A DNA stretch of 64,000 nucleotides from Amorphophallus konjac. Its lineage: Eukaryota; Streptophyta; Magnoliopsida; Alismatales; Araceae. Shown piece by piece: positions 43,919 through 54,319 of the stretch. Below the pieces are notes generated by a model. That model saw nothing but the letters and a program-made list of their open reading frames with translations. It was not told the origin of the DNA and ran no database searches. Where the stretch lies: NCBI GenBank assembly GCA_022559845.1, contig CM040118.1, forward strand, positions 162,398,331 through 162,462,330, given 5' to 3'. The position numbers were made by a program, and so were the translations under genes. Every line of letters starts with the position of its first letter. Position 1 is the first letter of the stretch.

Positions 43919-45481
43919 ACTTCCGAGAGGGCTCGGTTTACTCACATTCCTCCGATGAGAGGTCAACAACTGTCCCCGACCCCGCACTCGGGCCGAGGGC
44001 AAGATGAAATGACCAATATGGTCAGAAGCTATTTTAGGGGGTTGGGCAACCCCTCTTTGGGCCAACAACGGCTGTTGCAGGCAACCACAGCTGAAGAAGA
44101 CCACTGTCCATTAATGGCAGAGGGAGAAGAAGAAGATAGGAGGATGACGTCATCAGTTGATGACAATGGATGTGGAGACGGCTCTGATACTCAAGCCGAT
44201 GACACTATCCCCCGTCAAGGGGAAAAGAAAAGGATATCTGTGTTCAAAAGGCTCACCTTCCCGGAGAATGCCAAGAGGAAGGTTCGCAGATAGAGGTGCA
44301 GGATGTAGATCTTCACAGGCAATATGGCCGGGATAGATGGCCATTATGGAAAACTGCCCGAAGAGCCTCAAGAGTTGGCCTGGCTAGCCGACAGACCGGG
44401 GCCGAGCACTCGAAGAGTGGAGGCCGCGAAACAGATGTTGGCAGCAACCCAGGGAAAGCAAGCCCTGCCATGCCCCCAACAGCATGACAAGGCCGTCATT
44501 CTCACAGCAAATGTGATAACGGCAGATGAAGATGAAGATGTCTTGCTTGACATCCTACCTGAGGGTGCATCTGACGAGACGACAGAGGCCATCCCCAACA
44601 CGGCGGCTATGGATCCAGCTGTACTAATGATGCTCCAGAGGTACCGCCAGGAGATAGAACAGCTGAAGAAGCAGTTGACGGAGAAGGCAGAGCAGTCCTT
44701 CGCCTCCAAGCGGCCTGATGTGCAGGCCGAATCATCAAGGGGAGCCGTCAGCAAGAACGACTTCCCGCCACTCTATACCCCGCCTCTGCAGGCAGAGCCA
44801 AATTTGGCGACAACTCAACAACGCCCATCACAATCACTGGCTCCCTCAGTGCTGCCTCAGGTGCACCAGACACCTCCATTGCTGCGTCCTCCTCCACAGG
44901 CGACCACCCTGGTCACCCCCTATTTGCAGCCGACGCATTTCTACCCGGAACTGGTCGACCCAACCACCATGAGCAAGATGATGGTAGAAAGGATGATCGA
45001 GATGAAGCTCTCTGAAAGAGCTGAAGGTGACTATGTTATATTCGATGCATATAGGGTGCCATATCCACCGCATCATGCTGCTAAGCGGCTCCTTCCTGGG
45101 ATCAGCAAGCCGCCGAAGTTCGACAAGTTCAACGGGAAGGGATCCCCGAAGGAACATGTCGCCTACTACATGACCGTCATGGGTGACTTAGCCACCGACG
45201 AGTCATATTTACTGAAGTTCTTCGGGTCCTCACTCACAGGGCTCACCTTTGAATGGTACTCCAGCCTCCCGACGGGGTCGATCAGCGACTGGTCGGACAT
45301 GCAGAGGAAGTTCAGAGAAAGATTTCATGTTACAGAGAGGGAGGTCACAGTGGCTGAACTTTATTCAAAAAGACAGAGGGCAGATGAGACCGCTCTCGAC
45401 TACATCAAGAGGTGGAGGAACCTCGGAATGAGATGCAAGCGGCCCCCCCACCAGGAGGACGCTGTGCAGATCTGCAAATAG
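43919..45481 (+). pseudogene. gag: Tat-B gag, N-terminal and capsid-like part, three stops
   Basis: In phase with the preceding frame. It reads MTNMVRSYFRGLGNPSLGQ (near 44010), then stops at 44291-44293 and 44306-44308 (the second is CAG in Tat-A). It continues through LPEEPQELAWLADRPGPSTRR, a coiled-coil-like MLQRYRQEIEQLKKQLTEKA and the gag domain PPKFDKFNGKGSPKEHVAYY, SSLTGLTFEWYSSL, MQRKFRERFHVTEREV (45110-45360). It closes at TAG 45479-45481, again CAG in Tat-A. Confidence 0.88.
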
Positions 45482-46943
45482 AACCTCGGGAGAGAGGTGC
45501 TAGAGAAGATGATTGGCATGGAAATCTGGTCGTTCGACCGTCTGAACAATATTGTTGCCGAAGTGGAGGCTTTCCTAGCAAAATCATCCCCCACACCAAA
45601 CACCCCTACTGCACAAAAGGGCAAGGCAACAGAACGGCGCCAGGCACCAAAAGAAGCAAATGCCCTTGATATCAAGACATTTGAACAGCAAAAAGCTAAA
45701 GGCAAGAAGACAGCTGCTCCTCAGCCTGCCAAGACCGAAGACGGCGAAGAAGGCCCATCCCTCCGGGATAAAATGAAGAAGCCCTACTCTTTCCCAAAGG
45801 AGAAGACTAGGATCCTATTTGACTGGGTTACCCAGTATGATAAGGTCACCCTGCCTGAGCCAAGGAGGCCGGAGGACTTGAAGAGAAGAGACAGCCCAAG
45901 ATTTTATCCTTACCACCAGATGCTGGGGCATCCAATTGAAGACTGTTATGTTTTCAAGGATATCATCGAAGGCATGATAAAAAAAGGAAGAAATAGAATT
46001 GGGGGAGTACAAGGTCGACCCTCCACAACCACATGCGGCGCCCATAAGAAGATCCGCCGTCAATATGGTCTCTTTGTATCAAGCCTTGCCTGAGGAGACC
46101 GCAGAAGCCAGTACTCAGCATACATATGAAGCCTGCTTTCTGGTCCCAATAAAAGAACAGGAGGGATGGCAACAAGTCCCCGCAAGAACCAAGAAAAAGG
46201 CCCTACCTCGCCCGACACCGGGAGGACATGTTCGTGGCGTCACACCACGACCCCCTCCACCGGTAACAGCACCTGTGTGGACCAATCCACCAGCAGTTAT
46301 CCGGATGCCTACCCGCAATCGGAGGAGGCAGACTCCATTGCCGGTGGTCAAGAAGATCAGCCCAGAAGCTCAGCGGCTACAGGACTATATAAATGGGCTA
46401 GATGAGTATGTGCAGCCCGAGCTAGAACCTTTGCTGGTACGGGATCATCTCCCATGGCGGGAGCTAGAACAGCTTTCACTGAAGCAGGAAGGGGAAGCTG
46501 ACAAGGCATCAGACAAAGATGGCAGCCTGTTCTGGGGGCAGGCGCCAGTCAAAGAAAAGAAAAGGAGACAAAGAAGGAAGAAAGGGGCCGGCAAGGCTAC
46601 AACGGGAGTGACCCTTTCTTGCAATACCCTCTCTGCCTTGTTCAATTTGCCCGGTGAGGAGGATGAAGAAGAGATTTGCTTCACGCCCGCCGCTAAGGAA
46701 AGCCAGGCCGAAGCCGCAACGGCCGCACATGCAACTCGGTCGGGCCGAAGATGGGGGCGTCAGCCGCCCGCCAATCATAATATTATCTTCAGAGGGGAGC
46801 AACCCTACAAGATACCCCCTCCGGAGGTCAGAGGAATTCAAATCCCCCCTCCGTCAGGCTTATACAACCAAAGCGGGGGTGGCACTCCCGCTCCTTCATT
46901 TTTGGAGTTCATAAAAATGTCAAAAGGAAAGCAGCCATGCTAG
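45482..46943 (+). pseudogene. gag: Tat-B gag, middle and C-terminal part, frameshifted
   Basis: The frame is open to 46093 (REVLEKMIGMEIWSFDRLNN-like start, YPYHQMLGHPIEDC knuckle with the first Cys lost). Seven A's at 45979-45985 contain one extra base against Tat-A, so the true reading moves to the 45999-46943 frame (GEYKVDPPQPH, NRRRQTPLPVVKK, LDEYVQPELEPLLVRDH, NHNIIFRGEQPYKIPPPEV). It ends at TAG 46941-46943 where Tat-A has CAG. Confidence 0.85.
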
Positions 46944-48540
46944 GAGGTTGAACCGGCGACCGGGGGCAATCACCCACAGCTCCAGCAATCTCTCGGATTT
47001 TCAGAAGGGGTAGAAACTCGCCCGGCAAAAGCCTGTGAGGAGCAGCCAGGAGGTAATCCCGAGTAAAAGGGTGCAGCCTCTGAGTCTGATGAAGCAGGTC
47101 CATCAGGGGCCACAGTCCAAGAATCTTCCAAGCCCAAGTGGGCGGATGAAATGAAGCTGTCCAATGTCCGAGCTGGAAGTCGGGTGGTCAAGCTCTTGAA
47201 GAAGCTCCCAACGAGGTTCACTGTCTGGGAAATCCTCTCTCTCAGTGACGAGACCCGATAGGCGATCATTACTGCTCTCCAGACGCCTGCCCAATATGAA
47301 GCCTGCCTAACTGAGACACTGCCAGAGGCCAGCATGACCTTCACCCAGGAGGACATGTTGCTCCCTACCACCAGTCACAACAGACCTCTGTATATGAGGG
47401 GACACCTGAATGGCCGAGAGCTGAACAGAATCCTGGTGGACCCGGGGGCAACTGTCAACATTCTACCCTATAGGATTTATGAGAGGTACTATTTCAGCGT
47501 GCACCTACAAAAGGTCGGGGATATGTGTATTGCCGGCTTCAATCAGAAGTGTGAAGTGTCACTAGGGGTAACAGAGTTCACGCTCACCCTAGGGGACTTC
47601 GTCACGAAGGTGCAGTTTCATGTCATTGATTCCCGCACCTCATATAAGGCGCTGCTTGGTCGCCCATGGCTACATGAGAATATGGTGGTACCTTCCACAC
47701 TTCACCAATGCATCAAATACAGCACGGATGGGAGAGAGGAAAGAGTATTTGCTGATCTCCACCCATTCGAAGTATTCGAATGCCACTTGGCAGATGCCCC
47801 TTTATACACAGAATGGTCGCAGAGGGCCCCTGCAGCCAAGACCCCTTCTAGCACAATAAAAGACACTCCCAAAGCAAAATGGTTCCCTCCGCTGCCGCGT
47901 GGATATGTCGAGCCCAAGGTGGTTTCACACATCACTGTCACCGGGGATGTAGGCCGGATAGCGCCTCCCGCCATCTACCCCAAAACTAATGAAGTCAGGG
48001 TTGATCAACAGCATGACCACATCGAAGTCTCCGAAGGTCTTACCAAGCCAATTCTCAGCCTCGACAATGCTACTGTCGAGCCTTTCAAAGCATGGGAGGT
48101 GCCACAGATAGGTGGTCCCAGCAGCTTGTTCTACACGGCTGAAGAGCACCCTACGCAAGAAGACACTGATTGTCATCTGCCTGAAGACATAGAGAACCCC
48201 TCAATGCCTATACAGGGGCTGACATTTATGACAAATCAAATGGCCAAGATGTTCCAGAAGCAACACATCCCTTCCGGCCAGCCTCACAAGAGGAAAGAAG
48301 CATTCCAGAAGCTATGGTACCCTCCGAGCCTGGACAAAGAAATGAGGCGTGTCACTCAGCATCCGGGATTGGGCTTCACCCTCGAAGAATACTATTACAG
48401 CGGGCGCTATGAAGTAGACACCATCTCTGCTTTTTACCCGATGGAAGATAACCCACTGGGGGCAGCTATTGATGAACACCCGACGGAAGTTGAGTGCATT
48501 CAGCCAGCCCAGTCAAGAAACCCAGAATCCGAGGCTTTGT
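46944..48540 (+). pseudogene. pol: Tat-B protease and start of the spacer
   Basis: After stops at 47064-47066 and 47259-47261 (Gln codons in Tat-A) the frame is open from 47334. The protease box RILVDPGATVNILPY lies near 47440 and LLGRPWLHENMV near 47660. The Tat-specific spacer follows (FEVFECHLADA, HPGLGFTLEEYYYSGRYEV, DTISAFYPMED) and ends near 48530 at a one-base deletion against Tat-A. The protease half itself looks intact. Confidence 0.88.
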
Positions 48541-49010
48541 CCCCTGCCGCTGCTGGGAACAGGTCTACCCGGAAGATACAGCTCTTCAGGCCAAATTTGA
48601 CACAGCTAGCAGCAGTGAAGCCGAAGAGGTGGAAGAAGCAGAGTGGCCTCCCGCCGGTGGCCCTCCGTTACTCATGATGCCGGCACTTCTCGGACCAGTT
48701 AGGGAAAATTCCCCTGAGCCTGATCGGGAGACAGATGCTGCTAGAAGAGAAATGGTTGCCTTCACTGAGGGCATGGTAACTCAGGGGACCGAGATCTCTT
48801 CACCCTTTGCCAAAGAGCTGCAAGGCCACTCTGACCCAATGACAAATAATCGCCAGCCCATGGTGACTGCAATCCCCTCAGCAGGGAGTGAGGCAATCAG
48901 CTCGCCCCTTGAAGCCGCTGGTAAGGTAAACTGGTTGGCAGAACAATGCATGCACCCATTGTCAGCCGAACAAGATATTTTTTGGCAGAACTTAAATAAG
49001 TCAAGATGAA
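48494..49010 (+). pseudogene. pol: Tat-B spacer before reverse transcriptase
   Basis: The correct frame after the shift reads VPCRCWEQVYPEDTALQAKF, then an acidic and poorly conserved stretch to 49009. A second frame change near 49000 leads into DLEDDIPDFVDLQP, which is colinear with Tat-A at 16340. No domain is recognised. Confidence 0.7.
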
Positions 49011-49865
49011 GGGATCGAGGTCCTCGACCTCGAAGATGATATACCAGACTTTGTCGACCTCCAGCCTACACCCCCTGAGATAGAAGATGGAGGTCAGGCA
49101 ACAGTCGATGAACTGATAGAAGTCAACCTGGGAGACGAAGATGACCCCAAACCAACCTTCCTCAGTGCCCAACTGTCTGCTGAAGAACAGAGGATGTACA
49201 TCCAGCTGCTACAAGAATATCAAAACTGTTTTGCCTGGACCTATAGAGAGATGCCGGGATTAAGCCCCTTGGTCTCACAGCATGAGCTGACCATAAACCC
49301 TGGGGTAGAGTCGGTGAAACAGCCCCCTAGGCGTATGAGGCCAGAGCTCATCACTCAAATATGCAAAGAGGTCGACAAGCTCATTGATGTGGGTTTCGTC
49401 GAGAAAAATCAATATACCACATGGCTGGCTAACATCGTGCCCATGAAGAAGAAGAATGGACAGATCTGGATATGTGTTGACTTCCGGGATCTGAATAAAG
49501 CCTGCCCTAAAGATGACTTTCCAGTGCCGATAACGGAAGTCATGATAGATGCAACTACTGGTCATGAGGCCTTATCATTCATGGATGGGTCGTCTGGCTA
49601 CAACCAGATATGGATCGCGGAACGTGACCGGGTCCACACTACCTTCCAAACACCCAAAGGCATTTACCACTACAAAAGAATGCCATTCGGATTAAAGAAC
49701 GCCGGCGCAACTTATCAGCGGGCGATGACTAGAATATTTGATGAGCTGCTTTACCATAAGGTCGAGTGCTACGTAGATGACCTGGTAGTCAAGACCAAAA
49801 AGAAAGAAGACCATCTGTAGGACCTCCGAGTCATTTTCCAGAGGCTAAGGCAGTATGAATTAAAA
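49005..49865 (+). pseudogene. pol: Tat-B reverse transcriptase
   Basis: The frame is open from about 49005, with no early Met because it is an internal part of pol. Blocks: WLANIVPMKKKNGQIWICVD (near 49430), FMDGSSGYNQIWIAERDRV (near 49585), YKRMPFGLKNAGATYQRAM (near 49670) and the active site CYVDDLVVKTK (near 49770). A TAG at 49818-49820 is a Gln codon (CAA) in Tat-A. Apart from that stop the polymerase core looks complete. Confidence 0.92.
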
Positions 49866-50640
49866 ATGAACCCTATGAAGTGCGTGTTTGGAGTCTCGAG
49901 CGGAAAATTCCTGGGTTTCATTGTCAGGTATCGGGGAATTGAAATAGACCCCGCAAAGATCAAAGCGATTCAGGAGTTACCCTCGCCAAGGAATCTCTCT
50001 GAGCTAAGATCTCTTCAGGGCCGCCTGGCATACGTCCGACGGTTTATATCCAACTTTTCAGGGCGGTGCCACCCCTTTCACAAAGTGATGATGAAAAATG
50101 TTCCCTTCTATTGGGACGAGGAATGCCAGCTAGCCTTCGATAGACTGAAAGATTACCTGAAAACTTTTCCAATGCTGGGTGCGCCGGTGAAAGGACAGTT
50201 GCTGATCCTCTACATAGCAGCCACACACAATTCTCTGGGGGCAATGCTAGCCCAGAATAATGAAGAAGGAAAAGAACAAGCCCTCTACTATCTCAGCCGA
50301 AGAATGGTCAGAACAGAGGAAAGGTACACTTACATCGAGAAGATCTGCCTGGCATTGGTATTCGCGGTCAAGAAGCTGTGGCACTACATGCTGTCGCACG
50401 AAGTTAAGCTGATTTCTAGGGAGGATCCGCTTAGATACATCATGTCTCAGCCGGCCCTCAAAGGCCGCCTGGGCAAATGGGCGGTGATTCTTATGGAGTA
50501 CGACATCTCCTATGTACCGCAAAGGGCCGTCAAGGGCCAAGCTATCGCAGACTTCTTTACTGAACATCCAATACCCGAAGACTGCCCTATGGAACCAAAG
50601 CTTCCTGAAGATGAGACTTTGGAGGTCAGCCAGGTGCGGC
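49866..50640 (+). pseudogene. pol: Tat-B RT thumb/connection and degenerate Gypsy RNase H
   Basis: KFLGFIVRYRGIEIDPAKIKAI and ELRSLQGRLAYVRRFISNFS form the RT end. Then follows the RNase H fold: LYIAATHNSLGAMLAQ (near 50210), where active enzymes have Asp in place of the Ala of AATH, YTYIEKICLALVFAVKKLWHY with the Glu-type helix, and DPLRYIMSQPALKGRLGKWA. Loss of the first catalytic Asp is shared with Tat-A. It fits the known Tat-lineage pattern in which a second RNase H takes over. Confidence 0.85.
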
Positions 50641-51070
50641 CCTCCCTATGGCGGCTGTATTTTGATGGTGCCTCTAGAATTGACACCACAGCAGTGGGGT
50701 CAGCCAGAGTCTGCGTAGGAGCAGGCATAGTCTTGAAGTCCCCGGAAGGGGAAGTCATACACACATCCTGCTCGATAAATAAGCCTTGCACAAATAATAA
50801 ACCAGAATATGAAGCCCTCATAATTGGGCTACATATTGCTCTATCCATGGGGATTTAAATGCTAGAGGCATTCGGAGACTCCATGCTGGTTATAAAACAA
50901 TTGGAAGGGGAGTTTGAGGTACGAAAGCAGGAGCTCGTCCCTTACTACCTTCTGGCCCTGCGCCTAATGATAAGATTCTACCTCATTAGCATCAAGCACA
51001 TCAACCGGGGGGCAGAATGCTCAAGCCGATGCCCTCGCAAAGTTGGCAAGTTCCTTGGCGGTCCCGCCTG
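50641..51070 (+). pseudogene. pol: Tat-B archaeal-type RNase H (aRH)
   Basis: The second RNase H, which removes RNA from the RNA/DNA hybrid during reverse transcription. Ligands visible are Asp in LYFDGASRID (near 50660), Glu in PEYEALIIGL (near 50810), Asp in FGDSMLVIKQLEGEF (near 50880) and a last Asp in the ADALAKLA-type segment near 51030. A TAA at 50856-50858 (CAG in Tat-A) and one extra G in the run near 51007 break the frame. Confidence 0.87.
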
Positions 51071-51996
51071 ATACGAGCTTGAATATATCAGTCATCAACC
51101 GGCGGCAGGTCCCCAGCATGATAGAAGCTCTAGCCGGTGAACAAGCCGATGAAGTAGCAGTTGCTGAAGTAGTCCAGCAGCCCGACTGGAGGGAGTACCT
51201 CCTGCATTGGTTCCAACACCAACAGCTTCCGAAGGTGAAAGAACAGAAAATGAAACTCCTGAGAATCAAAGGTTCCTATGAGATGAGGAATGGGACATTG
51301 TTCCGAATAATGGTAGATGCCCAGAAGAAGATATTACTTCGATTCTTATCTCTAGAGGAAGCCAGGCAGGTGATGCAAGAAGTCCATGCCGGATCAGCCG
51401 GGGCGCACCAGGCCGGTCCGAAAATGAAAATCGAAATAAAGAAGTTGGGTTATTATTGGCCCACCATATTTGATGATTGCTGCAAGTTTGCCAAGGCCTG
51501 CCAGAAATGTCAAGAGCATGCCAATATATCAAGAAGGCCTCCAGTGCCTCTACATCCTACCTTACCAAGCTGGCCATTTGCACAGTGGGGTACAGACGTG
51601 GTAGGGCCACTACCAGCATCTTCATCAGGGTGCAAATACATCTTAGCAGCTACAGATTACTTCTCCAGATGGGCGGAGGCAGTAGCACTAAAAGAAGTCA
51701 CGGGAGAATTAGTTGCGAGATTCTTCCGACAGAATGTAATATTTCGGTTCGGGATTCCCAGCCGAATCATCTCCGACAACGGCAGCCACTTCAAAAATCA
51801 GAAGGTTTATCGGCTAGCTGACAAACACAAGATTGATTGGAGAGCATCGTCTCCCTACTATCCTCAGGCCAACGGACTTGCAGAGGCCTTTAACAAGACG
51901 CTATGCACTCTGCTGGCGAAAATTGTCAAGACTGACAGAAGAGATTGGGAAGAAAGAATGTACGAGGCACTATGGGCTTACCGCACGGTCTACAAG
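51043..51996 (+). pseudogene. pol: Tat-B integrase, first part, split by NA-2
   Basis: Linker DWREYLLHWFQHQ, the HHCC domain (VHAGSAGAH near 51390, CQKCQEHAN near 51500) and the core with Asp in WGTDVVGPLPASSSG (near 51595), Asp in SRIISDNGSHFKN (near 51775) and Glu in NGLAEAFNKTL (near 51880). It ends at AYRTVYK where NA-2 inserted (TSD ACAAG) and resumes at 59485. Within this part the frame is open. Confidence 0.92.
51992..51996. repeat. Target-site duplication ACAAG, left copy (NA-2)
   Basis: Matches 59485-59489. The flanks together give the integrase sequence YKTPTGCSP, as in Tat-A (YKPPTGCSP). Confidence 0.95.
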
Positions 51997-54267
51997 TGAT
52001 GGGGGCATCTCTCGCCCTTCATATTTTTTTACACTTCGATTGCTTGCTAGCATAGCTCCATTGTGTCCGTCATATTTCTCTAAGTCGAGTCATGTAATTT
52101 TCATATTTTCTTTGAGTCATAATCATGTAATTTTCCTTTTTATTTGAGTCATGTACCTAGGTTAATGAGTCATTTCCCTAAGTTTGAGTCTCATTAGGCT
52201 AATGAGTTTGCTATTGGGCCTATTTCTTTGGGCTAGGCCCATGGGCACCTCCCTTCCTTCAGTTATTTGTTAGTGTGTTAAATGTCAGGGTCTTTTGTGA
52301 AAATGTGGGTTGCCTATATATAGGACCCCATTTCCCCCATTTGTAATCAATCAATGAGTCAATCAATCAATGAAATTTGAGTTTTCTAGTGTCCCCATTT
52401 TTCTTTTGGTGAGAAACCATTATTGGGTGAGAAGCCCTCTCTTTCCCCCCCCCCCTCTCTCTTCTCTCTCTCTCCCTCCAAGGGGAATTCACCCCCTCCT
52501 CTCTCTCCTCCCTTCCCAACCACCTCCACTCCCCACCTAACCCAATAAAGTCTCTTCCCTTCCCCACAACCCTCATCAATACCCCACCCCTTCCCAATAC
52601 CCCCTCCACCAATCCTTACCTCACCTCCCAACCCCCAACTACCCCTCCCACTTTCCCAAGCACCCTTCCCACTACCCCAAGCACCACTCCACCTCCCTAG
52701 GCCATTTGAATTCAAGTTTCTCCTTCCCTCCATAGCCCTAGGTCGCCCAAGCCCCTCCCCCTTTGGTTAGGGTCGCCCCCCCCTCTCTCATCTCCACCAT
52801 TCTTCCTTGCTCCTCTCCATCACCTCCCAGCCCTAGTCCGCAGTTGAAGACCTGCAGAAGACCGGCAACTTGCAGCAGTCACTCCGACCACATCCCAGCG
52901 AGTTTGAAGACCTAAGAGCTATCCACGGAAGCATCTTTCTGTCTTCTTCGCAACGGAAGTGGTTTCATCTTCATCCGAGCTGTGTGCTGCCCGGGAGCTC
53001 CGTTCTCCCACAACTGTGCAGAGCTGCCCCTGCTGAGTACCAGAATCAGAGTAGAAGCTTCACCACGATGAACCTTGGAAGAATCAGTTCAAGAGCCCTT
53101 CTGAAACGTTCTTCCTCGCCCTGTCTACTTTCCGAATCAAGAAGCGGAACTTCAATCGGCATTCGTGATCCAGAGTTATCAATTTTCTCCCTCAGCTACG
53201 CGGGTCTGCTACCCACAGTCTACACCGACCTATCATCATTGTTCAGAGTCCTCTGGTCTCCTCCGGCATTGTTTAGCTTCCCCGTCAGTTTTTCTGTGAA
53301 GAGGACTCATCCTCCGTTCCAACGAATTCAACGGTGCTTGATTCCGAGTTCGGGAGCTGTCGGGGCATCCTCTGCAACCTGCTGTTGGAAACCAGGAGCT
53401 GCCAGTCCGAGACTCTGCCTCCTTGTTCGGGCCTCCACCCATACCAGCATCGGCGACATAAGAAATTAAAAAAATTTGAACGACTTCCCCGGCCTCCTAC
53501 GAAGATTTTTCGGGTGGTTTCGTCCCCAATAAAATTCGGTAGCAGTTGCAGCAGTCAATTCTTCAGTCCCCTATCAGCACTCACAGAACTGGACAGATTC
53601 GGCATCGGCTTCTTCTCTAGTGTTTTCATCTCTTTCTCCCCTCCCCGCTTGGCCAGCTGAAGGCCCCTCCCTGTGTGGAGGTAGTAATTGGGTGTATTCT
53701 TTGGTTTCCCTTCCCCAAGATCCCCCCCTTGCATGGGGTGTAGTACATGTCATTTAAAATTTCAGGTCGAAGCTTCTCCGGCGCGGCGTGCGGGTAAGCC
53801 CACGCTTCCTCGCTCGCCCTCGTCTCCGGCCGGGATCGGTGTCTTCACACCGATCAGGTGAGCCACTGCACACTCCTCTTTGCTTAAATTCCCTTGCTTA
53901 ATTAGTATCGCATCTTAGTGCCGTCGGTGGTAAGTGGAGCGCCCGAACCCGAATTTTGCTTATGATTGAGTGACTACCGCGGGTGAGTTGCGAGAGAGCC
54001 ATTAACACCCACACCCTCGGTGTGCTGGCCGCCTACGAGAGTGGGCATCCTAAGACCTTTGAGAGGTCTAATCCAAAGCTAGCCAACCCCGGAGCAGCTA
54101 GGGCCCGTCCCGGACCCTCACCACTATCACCGGTTTGCCTACGGGCACGAGAGTGCGCTTAGCGGGTGAGTCCGCCCGAGTGAAGTCACCGGTTCGTGCG
54201 TTGGTTGCTTGCTAGGTCCAAGGGTCATTTGATCATGTGATTATCACCCCAAGGTGGTGTCACATCA
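51997..54267 (+). repeat. NA-2 5' LTR (2271 bp)
   Basis: TGATGGGGGCATC to GTGTCACATCA. TATA box CTATATATAG at 52314-52323, then a pyrimidine-rich leader (52440-52800, including a C run near 52447). No gene content. Confidence 0.95.
52314..52323 (+). promoter_or_regulatory. TATA box, NA-2 5' LTR
   Basis: CTATATATAG preceded by AATGTGGG as in NA-1; conserved at 57530-57539. Confidence 0.75.
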
Positions 54268-54269
54268 AG

Positions 54270-54281
54270 TGGTATGAGAGT
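54270..54281 (+). other. NA-2 primer-binding site, mutated
   Basis: Reads TGGTATGAGAGT where NA-1, Tekay-1 and Sire-n have TGGTATCAGAGC; two mismatches to initiator tRNA-Met. It lies two bases after the LTR edge. The changes may postdate insertion. Confidence 0.85.
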
Positions 54282-54319
54282 AAGTTCACAACTTATCTCT
54301 ATCAAGTTGGTCCTAGGCC

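Noticed and set aside
45971..45990. Possible programmed frameshift at a run of seven A's in Tat-B gag
   Set aside because: Tat-A has no such run at this place and stays in frame there, so a one-base insertion in a homopolymer is the simpler reading.
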